In this document: piece by piece, positions 7,303 to 15,611 of the stretch
How positions within the stretch are numbered: the stretch's first letter is position 1
Layout of the letters: each line of letters opens with the position of its first letter
Assembly: GCA_934716995.1 (NCBI GenBank)
Contig: CAKUYO010000008.1
Location: forward strand, 1 to 64,000
DNA: 64,000 nucleotides
Reading direction: 5' to 3'
Source: an uncultured Bacteroidales bacterium
GTDB taxonomy: Bacteria; Bacteroidota; Bacteroidia; Bacteroidales; Paludibacteraceae
Notes under the pieces: generated by a model
The model's input: the letters and a program-made list of their open reading frames with translations, nothing else
Database searches by the model: none
What the model was told of the DNA's origin: nothing
Translations under genes and position numbers: made by a program

Positions 7303-8328
7303 TTATTGCAACCGATGTTTCACTTGTTCTTCTATGATGCGAAGTTCGGCAGCATCTTCCTTATCGGCTTCAAGTGCTTCAAAAGCCCTACGACGTTGGT
7401 CAAAATCGGTATATATATTCTCCACATGCTTCTCCATTTCTGCAGTGGAGATAGTACCCGTGCCTTGCAATACGGCTTTCTGCTGGAATAGCAACAGGCT
7501 GTCCACATTGTTGCGCCAATAGTCTATGGTCAAGTCGCGGCGTTCTTTGACACGCATTTCCGCCGACTCAAGGAATATGGAAACCAGTCGGTTCAGCGAG
7601 TCTATCTCATCTTCATGGAGGTAATTCTTAGAGATATAGATATCCTGCTTGCGCACGATTTTTCCTTTCCATGAGGTCAGTCCCATATTAGCGGCTTGCG
7701 CATTGGCACGGCTCACTATCAATTCTGCTGCTGTCTTTCCTGTAATGGCGTAGATGAGTTTGTTTTGCGTCTCGGCAAAGAACATCTGTGTGGCTTTGTC
7801 GGTTTTGTCATAGTCACTGCTGAGGGCAAAGAGGTCGCGTATCTTTTGGTAGAACCGCTTTTCGGAAGCACGTATATCACGGATACGCGCCAGCAACTCA
7901 TCAAAATAGTCAGGGCGTCCGTTAGGGTTCTTGAGCCGTTCGTCGTCTATGACAAAGCCCTTAATCATATACTCGCGGAGGTTCCTGTTCGCCCATTGTC
8001 GGAACTGTGTGCCGCGCTTGCTGCGTACCCGAAAGCCGACTGCGAGTATCATATCCAGCGAGTAGAACGTTACCTCGTATCGCTTGCCATCGGAGGCAGT
8101 TGTTAAGTAATCCTTAATAACTGAGTTGGCATCTAATTCACTCTCTTTCAGTATGTTGTTAATATGAATGTTGATGTTTGGTATAGAGGTGGCAAAAAGT
8201 TCCGCCATCTGTTTCTGGTTCATCCATACCTGCCCGTCGTTGGCATACAATACCACACTCGACTTGCCGTCGTCAGTGTGGTAAATGATGATGCTGCTTT
8301 GTGTAGTGGCGTTCTCTATCTCTTTCAT
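7303..8328 (-). CDS. rhuM: RhuM family protein
   Basis: The 341-residue product belongs to the RhuM family: N-terminal segment with WMNQKQMAELFATSIPNINIHI (a phage-antirepressor-like helix-turn-helix), the family hallmark EVTFYSLDMILAVGFRVRS followed by RGTQFRQWANRNLREYMIKGF, and a helical C-terminal half. RhuM proteins were first noted in a Salmonella pathogenicity island and are common in accessory regions beside restriction systems; the biochemical role is not known. The gene stands alone here, 63 bases after the antiporter would start on the same strand direction, and 86 bases from the promoter that serves the methyltransferase. Assignment to the family is firm; function is not. Confidence 0.88.
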   Translation of the reverse strand: MKEIENATTQSSIIIYHTDDGKSSVVLYANDGQVWMNQKQMAELFATSIPNINIHINNILKESELDANSVIKDYLTTASDGKRYEVTFYSLDMILAVGFRVRSKRGTQFRQWANRNLREYMIKGFVIDDERLKNPNGRPDYFDELLARIRDIRASEKRFYQKIRDLFALSSDYDKTDKATQMFFAETQNKLIYAITGKTAAELIVSRANAQAANMGLTSWKGKIVRKQDIYISKNYLHEDEIDSLNRLVSIFLESAEMRVKERRDLTIDYWRNNVDSLLLFQQKAVLQGTGTISTAEMEKHVENIYTDFDQRRRAFEALEADKEDAAELRIIEEQVKHRLQ

Positions 8329-8398
8329 AGGTATTTTATTTCGTTTGCGATACGCTTTTTTAGTGGGAAGGATATGCCGTTGTACCGAAAGTTATCCG

Positions 8399-10012
8399 TT
8401 ATTCTTTCTTCCCCGGATGGCTTATCTGGTGCCATTTCTCACGCAGGAAGTCTTTGGTATCATTGATGAGGCGGGGACCCCAGTGGTTGTTCTCTTCCTC
8501 CTCCTCGGCTTCACGGTATTGCGCCGCGAGGGCGGCATCGTTGTCGGTGATGACCAGCAGTTGGTCGCCTATCTCCAACTCCGACTTGCCCGTCGGCACA
8601 AAGAAATCCTCCCCTCGGCGCACCATAATCACCAGCGTCTTGGCGGGAATAGCCAGGTCTTTGAGCATATTGCCGTTAGCCAGCATCGGCGTGTCCACCT
8701 CCATCTCGGTTGCCGACGCCTCTATCTCCTCGGGCAGGTCAATGTCGAAATGCACTAATTTCTTCAGTTGCACAGGCGGCATTGCCAGTCCGAGTTTCTT
8801 CGCGATAGCCGACAGGGACGTCCCCTGCACAATCAGCGAAACAATCGTACACAGGAACACGATATTGAATATCAAGTCGGCATGCGCCACTCCGCCCGCC
8901 TTGCAGAGAATGGCGAAGATAATCGGCACCGCTCCCTTGAGTCCCACCCAACTGAGCATCAGTTTGTCGCGCTTGGTGTATTGGCGGAAAGGCAGCATAC
9001 AGAGGAACACCGATATAGGGCGCGAGATAAAAATCATCACAATGCTGATGACCAGGCACGGTACCAGCACTTCCACTTTGAGCAGTTCGCTCGGGTGTAC
9101 CATCAGTCCGAGGACGAGGAACATCACCAACTGGCTGAGCCACGTCAGTCCGTCGAAGAAACTGCGGGTCTGGCGTTTGCGGGTGAACTTGCTGTTGCCG
9201 ATAACCAGTCCGCCGATATACACTGCCAAGTATGTGTTGCCCTGCAGGTAGTAAGTGATAGAGAAAATGAAGATACACGCCGTCAGCACCATAATCGGGT
9301 AGAGCGACTCGTTGCTCAGTTGCACCTTGCGCATCAGTTCCACAATGCCCTTTCCGAACAGGAAACCCATCACGGCACCCATCACTAATTGCACCACAAT
9401 CGTCTGCACGATGGCAAGCATCGAAATATCCGCTGAGGCTGTGGTTACCACCCCGATGAGCGTCGTGGTCAGCACATACGCCATCGGGTCGTTGGCACCC
9501 GATTCCAACTCTAATAGCGGGCGCAGGTTATGCTTCAGCCCCACGCCGTTGGTGCGCAGAATAGAGAAAACGGAAGCGGAGTCGGTGGACGACATCGTGG
9601 ACGCCATCAGCAGTGCCACCCATATACTCACACTCGCCACGGCGTTCAGCCAGCCGAATACAAAATAGATGATCACTCCTGTGATGATGGCAGTCAGCAG
9701 CACACCTATAGTGGCGAGCGTCAAACCCGGTGCCATCACGGGGCGTATGTCCGACAGTTTGGTGTCCATTCCGCCAGAAAACAGAATGATACAGAGGGCT
9801 ATGGTACCTATAGCCTGTGCCGAACTGACACCGAGCATAAAGCCCATACCGTTCTCGCTGAAGAAATGCCCGATGCCGTCCGGTCCGAACAGCATACCCA
9901 CTGCCAGAAACAGCAGCAACGCCGGCACACCGAATTTATACCCTATCTTGTCCGTGAAGATACTGGCGAAGAACAGCAACGACAGCACCAAAAGCACCAA
10001 TTCTACCTGCAT
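8399..10012 (-). CDS. K+/H+ antiporter, CPA1 type with TrkA-C domain
   Basis: The 537-residue protein has about twelve hydrophobic segments in residues 1-390 (for example LVLLVLSLLFFASIFTDKIG and VALLMASTMSSTDSASVFSIL, the latter carrying the S-T-D ion-site region of cation/proton antiporters), then a soluble C-terminal TrkA-C-like domain with KTLVIMVRRGEDFFVPTG and LEIGDQLLVITDND. This layout is that of NhaP2/CvrA potassium/proton antiporters, which expel K+ from the cytoplasm and whose C domain senses ions or nucleotides. It has its own promoter at 10038-10068. It is an ordinary chromosomal gene, not part of the defence genes around it. Confidence 0.9.
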   Translation of the reverse strand: MQVELVLLVLSLLFFASIFTDKIGYKFGVPALLLFLAVGMLFGPDGIGHFFSENGMGFMLGVSSAQAIGTIALCIILFSGGMDTKLSDIRPVMAPGLTLATIGVLLTAIITGVIIYFVFGWLNAVASVSIWVALLMASTMSSTDSASVFSILRTNGVGLKHNLRPLLELESGANDPMAYVLTTTLIGVVTTASADISMLAIVQTIVVQLVMGAVMGFLFGKGIVELMRKVQLSNESLYPIMVLTACIFIFSITYYLQGNTYLAVYIGGLVIGNSKFTRKRQTRSFFDGLTWLSQLVMFLVLGLMVHPSELLKVEVLVPCLVISIVMIFISRPISVFLCMLPFRQYTKRDKLMLSWVGLKGAVPIIFAILCKAGGVAHADLIFNIVFLCTIVSLIVQGTSLSAIAKKLGLAMPPVQLKKLVHFDIDLPEEIEASATEMEVDTPMLANGNMLKDLAIPAKTLVIMVRRGEDFFVPTGKSELEIGDQLLVITDNDAALAAQYREAEEEEENNHWGPRLINDTKDFLREKWHQISHPGKKE

Positions 10013-10037
10013 AATTTTTTCAAATCAGAATGAAGTG

Positions 10038-10068
10038 CAAAAGTACGAAAAAAATCTTGTTTTTACAA
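10038..10068 (-). promoter_or_regulatory. Promoter of the K+/H+ antiporter gene
   Basis: TACTTTTG at 10038-10045 (minus strand) with TTG at 10066-10068, spacing 20; the ATG lies about 25 bases downstream. Confidence 0.75.
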
Positions 10069-10150
10069 ATCAATGTTCGATTTGGTCAACAAAAAACGTC
10101 CCACCAACGATATCAAACATCGTTAGCGGGGCGCAATATATAGAAATAAC

Positions 10151-10447
10151 GTCAGTTCGATATAAGCATAATTGCTTTGCCGCTGTAGGCGAATAAGATT
10201 TATAGCGATTTATGGCTGCAAAAGCAAAGATTTATTATTTAGATTTCTTGCCTACAGAGGCTTCGCAAAATTTATTTTGTGGTGAAGGAAATACCGCTTT
10301 CTTGCGGATTTCCGAAACGAAAGCCTGTGGCTTGAGTAGAATTCCTTAGACAGAGAGGAGAAATGACGGCGACCATAAACTCGTATAACGAGTTTCAATG
10401 TCGCAAGTCCATTTCGACGAGGCAAAGGAGTTTTATATCGAACTCAC
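10151..10447. repeat. Dispersed element with inverted ends, long copy
   Basis: The left end GTCAGTTCGATATAA (10151-10165) is nearly the reverse complement of the right end TTATATCGAACTCAC (10433-10447). The inner sequence next to each end resembles that of the shorter copy at 11091-11227 (motifs GTAGGCGA, AAGATTTATAGC, GATTTCTTGCC, AGGAGTTTTATAT), but about 160 extra bases lie in the middle, including the region similar to the rpsU leader. Confidence 0.65.
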
Positions 10448-10504
10448 GTTGTATTGTTATCTGTTGTTTAATAGTTGTTGTCAGTTGTTGACCTATACAA
10501 AGTT

Positions 10505-10519
10505 TTATATCGAACTCAC
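10505..10519. repeat. Isolated right-end copy of the dispersed element
   Basis: TTATATCGAACTCAC, identical to 10433-10447, ends one base before the stop codon of the flavodoxin-like gene. The preceding 60 bases (GTTGTTTAATAGTTGTTGTC ...) resemble 11370-11410. Confidence 0.65.
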
Positions 10520-10520
10520 A

Positions 10521-11057
10521 TTATCCGATGCTTCGTCCCATTTCGTAGGCTTTTTGCAGGGCAGGGTGTCCTGCAATCTCGCCCATGTCGGTTACGCCGC
10601 CGGCAAAGACGTGTCCGGCGAAACGGGCGTTCTCGAAGCAGGCAATCCAGCCTTTCAGACCGTGTTCTGCGCCCTCGGGCGTCATCTCTTCGTTTTCAGA
10701 TGCCGTGGTGAGCAGATAGATGTCGCGGAAATGGTAGTCGGACGAATAGAGCGGGTTGGCACGGTCGAGCAGGGTCTTCATCTGTCCGCTCATCTCGTAG
10801 TAGTAGATCGGTGTGGCAAAAACGATGGCGTCCGCATCGTGCATCTTGTCCACCATAGCGGGCGCATCATCACGAATGACGCAACGCAGGGTCTTCGTAC
10901 AAGCCAGACAACCCTTGCAGAAACGCAGGTCCTTTCCGCGCAAAGAGACGGTCTCCACCTCGTTGCCTGCTTCTTGGGCACCGCGCGCAAACTCTTTCGC
11001 CAACTCGTCCGAATTGCTTTTCGGGCGCAAACTGCTTGTGATAATCAGTACTTTCAT
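10521..11057 (-). CDS. NADPH-dependent FMN reductase / flavodoxin-like quinone reductase
   Basis: The 178-residue protein is a flavodoxin-fold flavoprotein: FMN-phosphate loop ITSSLRPKSNSDELA (6-20), the motif KGCLACTKTLRCVIRDD (with a pair of cysteines typical of iron-sulfur flavoprotein relatives), and ATPIYYYEMSGQMKTLLDR, which lines the flavin. Members reduce FMN, quinones or nitro compounds with NAD(P)H. ATG at 11057 gives the normal family start; the longer frame to 11204 runs through repeat sequence. The stop is one base from a repeat end, and the 520-base leader back to the promoter at 11584-11614 is filled with repeats. Specific substrate unknown. Confidence 0.9.
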   Translation of the reverse strand: MKVLIITSSLRPKSNSDELAKEFARGAQEAGNEVETVSLRGKDLRFCKGCLACTKTLRCVIRDDAPAMVDKMHDADAIVFATPIYYYEMSGQMKTLLDRANPLYSSDYHFRDIYLLTTASENEEMTPEGAEHGLKGWIACFENARFAGHVFAGGVTDMGEIAGHPALQKAYEMGRSIG

Positions 11058-11090
11058 ATTCGTTGTTTTTTTGAAAAATGCTTTATTTAT

Positions 11091-11227
11091 GTCAGTTCGA
11101 TATAAGCAAATTGTCTTACTTTGCCGCCGTAGGCGATAAGATTTATAGCAATTTATGGATGTAAAGTCAAAGATTGACTTAGATTTCTTGCCGCTCTGCG
11201 GCATAGGAGTTTTTATATCGAATTCAC
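11091..11227. repeat. Dispersed element with inverted ends, short copy (137 bases)
   Basis: Left end GTCAGTTCGATATAA (11091-11105), right end TTATATCGAATTCAC (11213-11227), and an inner hairpin TGCCG-CTC-TGCGGCA. The right inner part matches a third partial copy at 50359-50401 next to ruvB. Confidence 0.7.
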
Positions 11228-11231
11228 CTTA

Positions 11232-11296
11232 TTATGTCAGTTCGATATAAATTTTTATGACCAATTTGTGATAATACGGCGCAGCCGTCCGTTCAA
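11232..11296 (+). repeat. 65-base direct repeat, copy 1
   Basis: Identical to 11462-11526 except for one base (C at 11290, T at 11520). It starts with the same GTCAGTTCGATATAA end and continues into ATTTTTATGACCAATTTGTG and a GGCGCAGCCG palindrome-like segment. Confidence 0.85.
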
Positions 11297-11461
11297 TATC
11301 GCCCCTATAATGCCGCTTGGTGATTAATTCAATGGCAATTCGTGTTTGCTATCTGTCGTGGTTACTATATTGTTACCTGTTGTTTACTGGTTGTTGTCAG
11401 TTGTTGACCGACAAAGTCTCTTTCTTTCGTTATATTGCACTCACTCTATTTATGTCAGTAT

Positions 11462-11526
11462 TTATGTCAGTTCGATATAAATTTTTATGACCAATTTGTG
11501 ATAATACGGCGCAGCCGTCTGTTCAA
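11462..11526 (+). repeat. 65-base direct repeat, copy 2
   Basis: Second copy of the repeat at 11232-11296, 230 bases downstream. Confidence 0.85.
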
Positions 11527-11583
11527 AAGTCTCAATATCGGTTATTTGAATAATTTTTGATCATATCTGTCTAAATAAGCCTG

Positions 11584-11614
11584 CAAAGTTACAACGAAAA
11601 ACATATATACGCAA
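11584..11614 (-). promoter_or_regulatory. Promoter of the flavodoxin-like gene
   Basis: TAACTTTG at 11584-11591 (minus strand) with TTG at 11612-11614, spacing 20. The gene starts at 11057, so the transcript would have a leader of roughly 520 bases. Confidence 0.6.
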
Positions 11615-11644
11615 CCCCGATTTTCACAATGTGTAATCGGGGTT
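11613..11644. terminator. Hairpin after nadC
   Basis: AACCCCGATT and AATCGGGGTT form a perfect 10-base stem with a 12-base loop, 29 bases beyond the nadC stop. There is no clear T-tract, so its role as a terminator is tentative; it also overlaps the -33 element of the flavodoxin promoter. Confidence 0.45.
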
Positions 11645-11672
11645 ATCGTTTCCGTAATCGGGGTAAATCACC

Positions 11673-12542
11673 TTATTCCTTTACCGCCTTGAAACTCATA
11701 TCCAGGCTCTTGACAGAGTGGGTGAGTGCGCCTACGCTGACGAAGTCCACGCCGCAGAGGGCATAGTCGCGGATGGTGTCGAGGGTGATTCCGCCCGACG
11801 ACTCTATCTCGATATGCTTGCCGTTCTCTTTCTCCCAACCGCGTATCAGTTCCACGGCTTTGCGGGTGCGCTCCGGCGTGAAGTTGTCCAGCATAATGCG
11901 GTCGGGGATACCGGTAGCCAGTGCCTCGCGTATCTCGTCCTCGTTGCGGGTCTCTATCTCGATGCGCAGGTTCTTGCCTTTTTCCTTGCAATAGTCGCGT
12001 GCGCGGGTGAGTGCAGCCGTGATACCGCCTGCAAAATCCACGTGGTTGTCTTTGAGCAGAATCATGTCGAAGAGCCCGATACGGTGGTTCATTCCGCCGC
12101 CGATCTTCACCGCCTCTTTCTCCAAGTAGCGCAGTCCGGGAGTGGTCTTGCGGGTATCCAGTACGTGGCAGCCTGTGTCTGCAATCAGGCTCTGGTATTT
12201 GTGCGTAGTGGTCGCAATACCCGACATACGCTGCATCACGTTGAGCATCGTGCGCTCTATCTGCAGCAGGCTCAGTTCTTTGCCATATACCTTAAATGCC
12301 ACGTCGCCGGGTTTTACCAATGCACCGTCGTCCAGAAACTGCTCCATACGGCACTCGGGGTCGAAATAGCGGATAATCTCTTTTGCTACCTCCACACCGG
12401 CGAGCACGCCCGTATCTTTGATAATCAGTTGCTGGCAGCCCATCTGCGTAGGCGGAATACAACTGAGCGACGTATGGTCGCCGTCGCGTATATCTTCTTC
12501 AAACCAGATAGCAATCAGTTTTCTAAGTTCTTCTTTTTCCAT
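11673..12542 (-). CDS. nadC: Nicotinate-nucleotide pyrophosphorylase (carboxylating)
   Basis: This is quinolinate phosphoribosyltransferase, which joins quinolinate and phosphoribosyl pyrophosphate to give nicotinate mononucleotide and CO2 in de novo NAD synthesis. The 289 residues match the family in length and motifs: ERTMLNVMQRMSGIAT in the N domain, TRKTTPGLR (about 138-146) that binds substrate carboxylates, KIGGGMNHRIGLFDMILLKDNH, and the barrel end IESSGGI. It is transcribed alone from the promoter at 12566-12596. nadA and nadB are not in the window. Confidence 0.97.
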   Translation of the reverse strand: MEKEELRKLIAIWFEEDIRDGDHTSLSCIPPTQMGCQQLIIKDTGVLAGVEVAKEIIRYFDPECRMEQFLDDGALVKPGDVAFKVYGKELSLLQIERTMLNVMQRMSGIATTTHKYQSLIADTGCHVLDTRKTTPGLRYLEKEAVKIGGGMNHRIGLFDMILLKDNHVDFAGGITAALTRARDYCKEKGKNLRIEIETRNEDEIREALATGIPDRIMLDNFTPERTRKAVELIRGWEKENGKHIEIESSGGITLDTIRDYALCGVDFVSVGALTHSVKSLDMSFKAVKE

Positions 12543-12565
12543 AGAATCTCAAATTTATTTGCCTG

Positions 12566-12596
12566 CAAAGGTAGTACTTTTTTTGCAAATATACAA
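12566..12596 (-). promoter_or_regulatory. Promoter of nadC
   Basis: TACCTTTG at 12566-12573 (minus strand), TTG at 12594-12596, spacing 20; 24 bases before the ATG. Confidence 0.75.
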
Positions 12597-12746
12597 ACTG
12601 TCTGCTTTTTGTCCTGTTGGTTCGACTGGAACAGAAACACCTTGCCGAAACATACATTGTCCCGGAATATGCATACTATACAATGAATATGCAGTTCCTA
12701 TACCTCATAATACCGATTACGTAGAAAAGACGTAGAAAGGACGTAG

Positions 12747-12784
12747 AAAAAAGCGGCTTTTCCACGGAGGATAAGCCGCTTTTT
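12747..12784. terminator. Bidirectional rho-independent terminator
   Basis: AAAAGCGGCTT and AAGCCGCTTTT form a perfect stem around a 13-base loop, with A- and T-runs on both sides. It lies 55 bases beyond the stop of the HAD phosphatase gene on the minus strand. Three direct repeats of ACGTAGAAA precede it. Confidence 0.85.
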
Positions 12785-12838
12785 ATGCATCTTTTATACA
12801 GTTTATGCAGTCTGCCGGTAGTAGCGGGTATGATATTC

Positions 12839-13480
12839 TTACTCCTTAACAATATCAAGGAGTTCAGCGAAGTCGTCTATCACATAGTCGGCGTTGGCGA
12901 GTTCGTCGCGGGTGCCGTTGCCGTAGGTAACGCCGCAAGTCTTCGTGCCGGCATTGCGCCCCATATCGATGTCGTATGCCATATCGCCCACTACCAATGT
13001 CTCGTCTGCCGTGCCGTGCAGGCGTTCCAATACCGTGAACACCATATCAGGAGCCGGTTTGGCGTGTGCCACATCTTCCGCCGCCACGATACAGGAGATA
13101 TAGCCGGCTATATGCAGTTGGTCGAGATATCCGAGCAGGGATGAGCGGTTGCGGCTGCTGGCAATGGCGAGCACCTTGCCACGGGCGTGCAGTTGAGCCA
13201 GTGTCTCCACTACGTGCGGGAAAGCGGAGATAATCATCTGCTGCTTGTTTTCCTCGAAGATGTCGCGGTAGGTGGCGGCGCAGTGCTGTGCCTCTGCGGG
13301 AGTGAGTGCGGGGGTCAGGACGCGGAACGCCTCCTCTAAACGCAGTCCGATAGTCTTGGCGCAGGCTTCCTGAGCCGACACGCAGAGCCCGAGTTGTTTC
13401 TGTGTCTGTTGCAGCGTTCTTACAATCAGAGCCCGTGTATCCCCGATGGTACCGTCGAAATCCAGAATGATATATTTCAT
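12839..13480 (-). CDS. HAD-superfamily hydrolase (phosphoglycolate phosphatase-like)
   Basis: The 213-residue protein has the four HAD motifs: DFDGTIGDT at 7-15 (nucleophile and acid/base aspartates), the serine-containing motif II in AIASSRNRSSLLG, a lysine in HAKPAPDMVF, and VVGDMAYDIDMGRNAG (motif IV). The cap between motifs I and II is helical, as in PGP/beta-phosphoglucomutase-like phosphatases. It would remove phosphate from a small metabolite; the substrate is not predictable. It starts 18 bases after the stop of the pRiA4b-type gene, so both are likely on one transcript, ended by the terminator at 12747-12784. Confidence 0.9.
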   Translation of the reverse strand: MKYIILDFDGTIGDTRALIVRTLQQTQKQLGLCVSAQEACAKTIGLRLEEAFRVLTPALTPAEAQHCAATYRDIFEENKQQMIISAFPHVVETLAQLHARGKVLAIASSRNRSSLLGYLDQLHIAGYISCIVAAEDVAHAKPAPDMVFTVLERLHGTADETLVVGDMAYDIDMGRNAGTKTCGVTYGNGTRDELANADYVIDDFAELLDIVKE

Positions 13481-13498
13481 AATGGCAGTTTTTTGATT

Positions 13499-14380
13499 TT
13501 ATGCTTTGTTCATATCTTCAATGTCTGCTTTATATTCTGCCAACGGGAAAAATTCCGGGTTGAAGTGCTTGTCCACAAGGGTGTAATGCTCTTTGGGGAA
13601 GTTGGGGTCTTTCTTGCGGGTGTAGTAGTATTGGCAGAGGGCGGCATATCCCCACGGACCGCCGCAGTCCTCGGGCGGGCAGGCGTTCTTGCCGCTAAGA
13701 AGATGTGGAAACGGCGGCTCTTCATCGGCATAAGACTCTATTTTTGTAAGGGACACCTGATGTTCCCAACCGTCACCGAAATCATACTCCAAGACCATCT
13801 TGTCGCCTTTTTGTGTCAGCACTTGCCCCAAAGTACACTCTGCCTCATCCTTTAACTCATCATCCTCAAACCAATACTCGTCATCCTCTGTGATTTCCTT
13901 GTAGTACACGCCGTTCTTCCGGAACTGGTGCAGATGATACCCCTCCCAACCCATAACGTATATGAGTACTTCCGCCAAGTAGGAGAGTGTGATATTCGAG
14001 GGCACTTCCAACTTCCGCCATACGATAGGCTTCACATTCTTGAGCGAAATGCGGATAATGCACTTCTGTATATTATCCGACGGCAGATACTGGGACTTTT
14101 GTATCGTTTCCTCGTCCATACCCATAAGAGGGGCAACTATATTCGCCCACTCATCACCATACAATCTTTGTCCGACCTCTGTCATTAGCGCGTGAAACAC
14201 AGTCCATTGTTCTTCTTCACTTTCCTTGTCAAGTCCCAATTTCTCAGGATGTGCAGTCAGTTCCTCACGCAATGCTTGTACAAACTCGGCAGGCAGATGT
14301 GCCTCATACTCCAAGTCATACAATATACTTCCTATTATCATAGACTGCATGGATTCATCATTTGCTTTTTTCTTTGCCAT
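13499..14380 (-). CDS. Plasmid pRiA4b ORF-3 family protein
   Basis: The second half of this 293-residue protein is a pRiA4b ORF-3-like domain: CIIRISLKNVKPIVWRKLEVP at about 107-127, LHQFRKNGVYY, and the family signature VLEYDFGDGWEHQVSL at about 198-213, followed by CPPEDCGGPWGYA. The first 90 residues are acidic and helical without a known domain. Family members are widespread in plasmids and accessory regions but have no established biochemical role. The gene has its own promoter at 14413-14443 and is followed closely by the HAD gene. The neighbourhood of Fic and restriction genes makes an accessory role likely, but that is inference. Confidence 0.87.
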   Translation of the reverse strand: MAKKKANDESMQSMIIGSILYDLEYEAHLPAEFVQALREELTAHPEKLGLDKESEEEQWTVFHALMTEVGQRLYGDEWANIVAPLMGMDEETIQKSQYLPSDNIQKCIIRISLKNVKPIVWRKLEVPSNITLSYLAEVLIYVMGWEGYHLHQFRKNGVYYKEITEDDEYWFEDDELKDEAECTLGQVLTQKGDKMVLEYDFGDGWEHQVSLTKIESYADEEPPFPHLLSGKNACPPEDCGGPWGYAALCQYYYTRKKDPNFPKEHYTLVDKHFNPEFFPLAEYKADIEDMNKA

Positions 14381-14412
14381 AATATGTGCTGTTTATAAGT
14401 TTGATAATTATA

Positions 14413-14443
14413 CAAAGGTACTGCTTTTTATCGGGATATACAA
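14413..14443 (-). promoter_or_regulatory. Promoter of the pRiA4b-type gene
   Basis: TACCTTTG at 14413-14420 (minus strand), TTG at 14441-14443, spacing 20; 33 bases before the ATG. Confidence 0.72.
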
Positions 14444-14489
14444 CCACATAATAACAAAAGTCGGTTAATATCCTTGTTACCAACTAATG

Positions 14490-15572
14490 TCACAAAAAGG
14501 TTATCTGCCAATGACCTTGTTTGGAAGAGCCAAGCCATTGGATGTTGTAGTAGTGGCGTAATGCCTCAATGTCCCGGCGGACAGTGCGGACGGTAATGCC
14601 TAATTGTGCTGCCATAGTACTCGCGGAAATAGATGTGTCTGTTTGCATCATTTGCAGGATGTGCTGCTGACGTGGAGTTAGCATAGCAGGTTCTTTTGTA
14701 GAGACATTGGTGCTGTTTTGGGTGACATTTTGGGTGACATGGGTGTCGCTTTGGGTGACATCTGCAGGAGCAGGAAGTATTGTGTCTTGTAGCATAGAAG
14801 CCTTACACTCGGCTATCTCGGTTTGCAGGTTGCTATTGTGCAATTGCAACATCGTATCACAAAAGATGTTGATGTCTTCGCTGTCCCGAGTTTGGTTTAA
14901 TGCCTCAATATACGTTGCTTTCTGCTCTTTGAGTACTTTTACAGGAACAAGGTTTTGCTCAAACTGGAGCATATTCATCACCAAACGGGACATTCTGCCG
15001 TTTCCGTCAGCCCATGGGTGAATAGTAACCAGGCGATAATGTGCCTCGAAACTCAAGCGATACCAAGCCAATATACTGTCTTTTGGCGTAATGGCACGTG
15101 CATTATTCAGCCACAGACAGAAATCCTGTAAGGCTTGTGGCACTTTCTGAAAAGCAAGGTATGAGCGTCCGCCGAAACCTGCGGTAACATTCAGTTTGCG
15201 CAGTTCGCCTTTGGCGGCGGAGAAAGTGCCTAATGGCGTATTGTAGGTGCTGCCGGTGTTCTTTAATACCCTTGACGAAAGACGGCAGAGCATATCCACC
15301 GAATAGGGAGTATGTTGCTGTGCCAACCGGATGCCCTCTTCGTAAGCCGCTTTCAGGTCGAGGTTCATCATCTGCTCTTGCAGGGTGCGTCCGGGGGCGG
15401 TAATACCCTCGTCAAAAAGCAGTTGGTTCTCTATCTCCGTAACGGTCGAGCCCTCAATCGCGGTAGAGTGCGTGATGATAGAATACAAGTAGAATTTCTT
15501 GTAATCAATTTGTTCGGGAATACCTAAACTGTGGTACTCCTGCAAGGTGGATATGAGAGAAACACTATTCAT
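14490..15572 (-). CDS. Fic family protein with C-terminal winged helix
   Basis: Fic proteins move AMP (or another nucleotide moiety) from a nucleotide onto a hydroxyl of a target protein. Here the catalytic loop reads HPWADGNGR at 185-193, a close variant of HPFxxGNGR, and residues 36-41 (STAIEG) fit the inhibitory helix motif (S/T)xxxE(G/N) of class II Fic enzymes that block themselves. After the Fic domain a low-complexity linker with repeated VTQ (about 275-290) leads to a DeoR/HTH_11-like helix-turn-helix (ISASTMAAQLGITVRTVRRD), suggesting DNA binding or self-regulation. It follows the PHP-ATPase by 39 bases on the same strand, so it may be the last gene of the restriction operon. Length 360 is normal for this architecture. 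Confidence 0.92.
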   Translation of the reverse strand: MNSVSLISTLQEYHSLGIPEQIDYKKFYLYSIITHSTAIEGSTVTEIENQLLFDEGITAPGRTLQEQMMNLDLKAAYEEGIRLAQQHTPYSVDMLCRLSSRVLKNTGSTYNTPLGTFSAAKGELRKLNVTAGFGGRSYLAFQKVPQALQDFCLWLNNARAITPKDSILAWYRLSFEAHYRLVTIHPWADGNGRMSRLVMNMLQFEQNLVPVKVLKEQKATYIEALNQTRDSEDINIFCDTMLQLHNSNLQTEIAECKASMLQDTILPAPADVTQSDTHVTQNVTQNSTNVSTKEPAMLTPRQQHILQMMQTDTSISASTMAAQLGITVRTVRRDIEALRHYYNIQWLGSSKQGHWQITFL

Positions 15573-15611
15573 ACATACAAATCTGCTTTATGTTGTGCAA
15601 AAAATAACTAA

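Larger units (their letters stand above)
10013..10520. other. Repeat-rich intergenic region downstream of the flavodoxin-like gene
   Basis: No coding sequence is supported in this 508-base space. It holds the antiporter promoter, a long element bounded by inverted GTCAGTTCGATATAA-type ends (10151-10447), a second inverted end copy (10505-10519) and a hairpin AAACTCGT-AT-AACGAGTTT near 10378. Confidence 0.6.
11058..11672. other. Repeat-filled leader of the flavodoxin-like gene
   Basis: This 615-base space carries the short copy of the inverted-end element (11091-11227), two 65-base direct repeats (11232-11296 and 11462-11526), a promoter (11584-11614) and a hairpin (11613-11644). No coding frame with family-like sequence was found. 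Confidence 0.6.
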
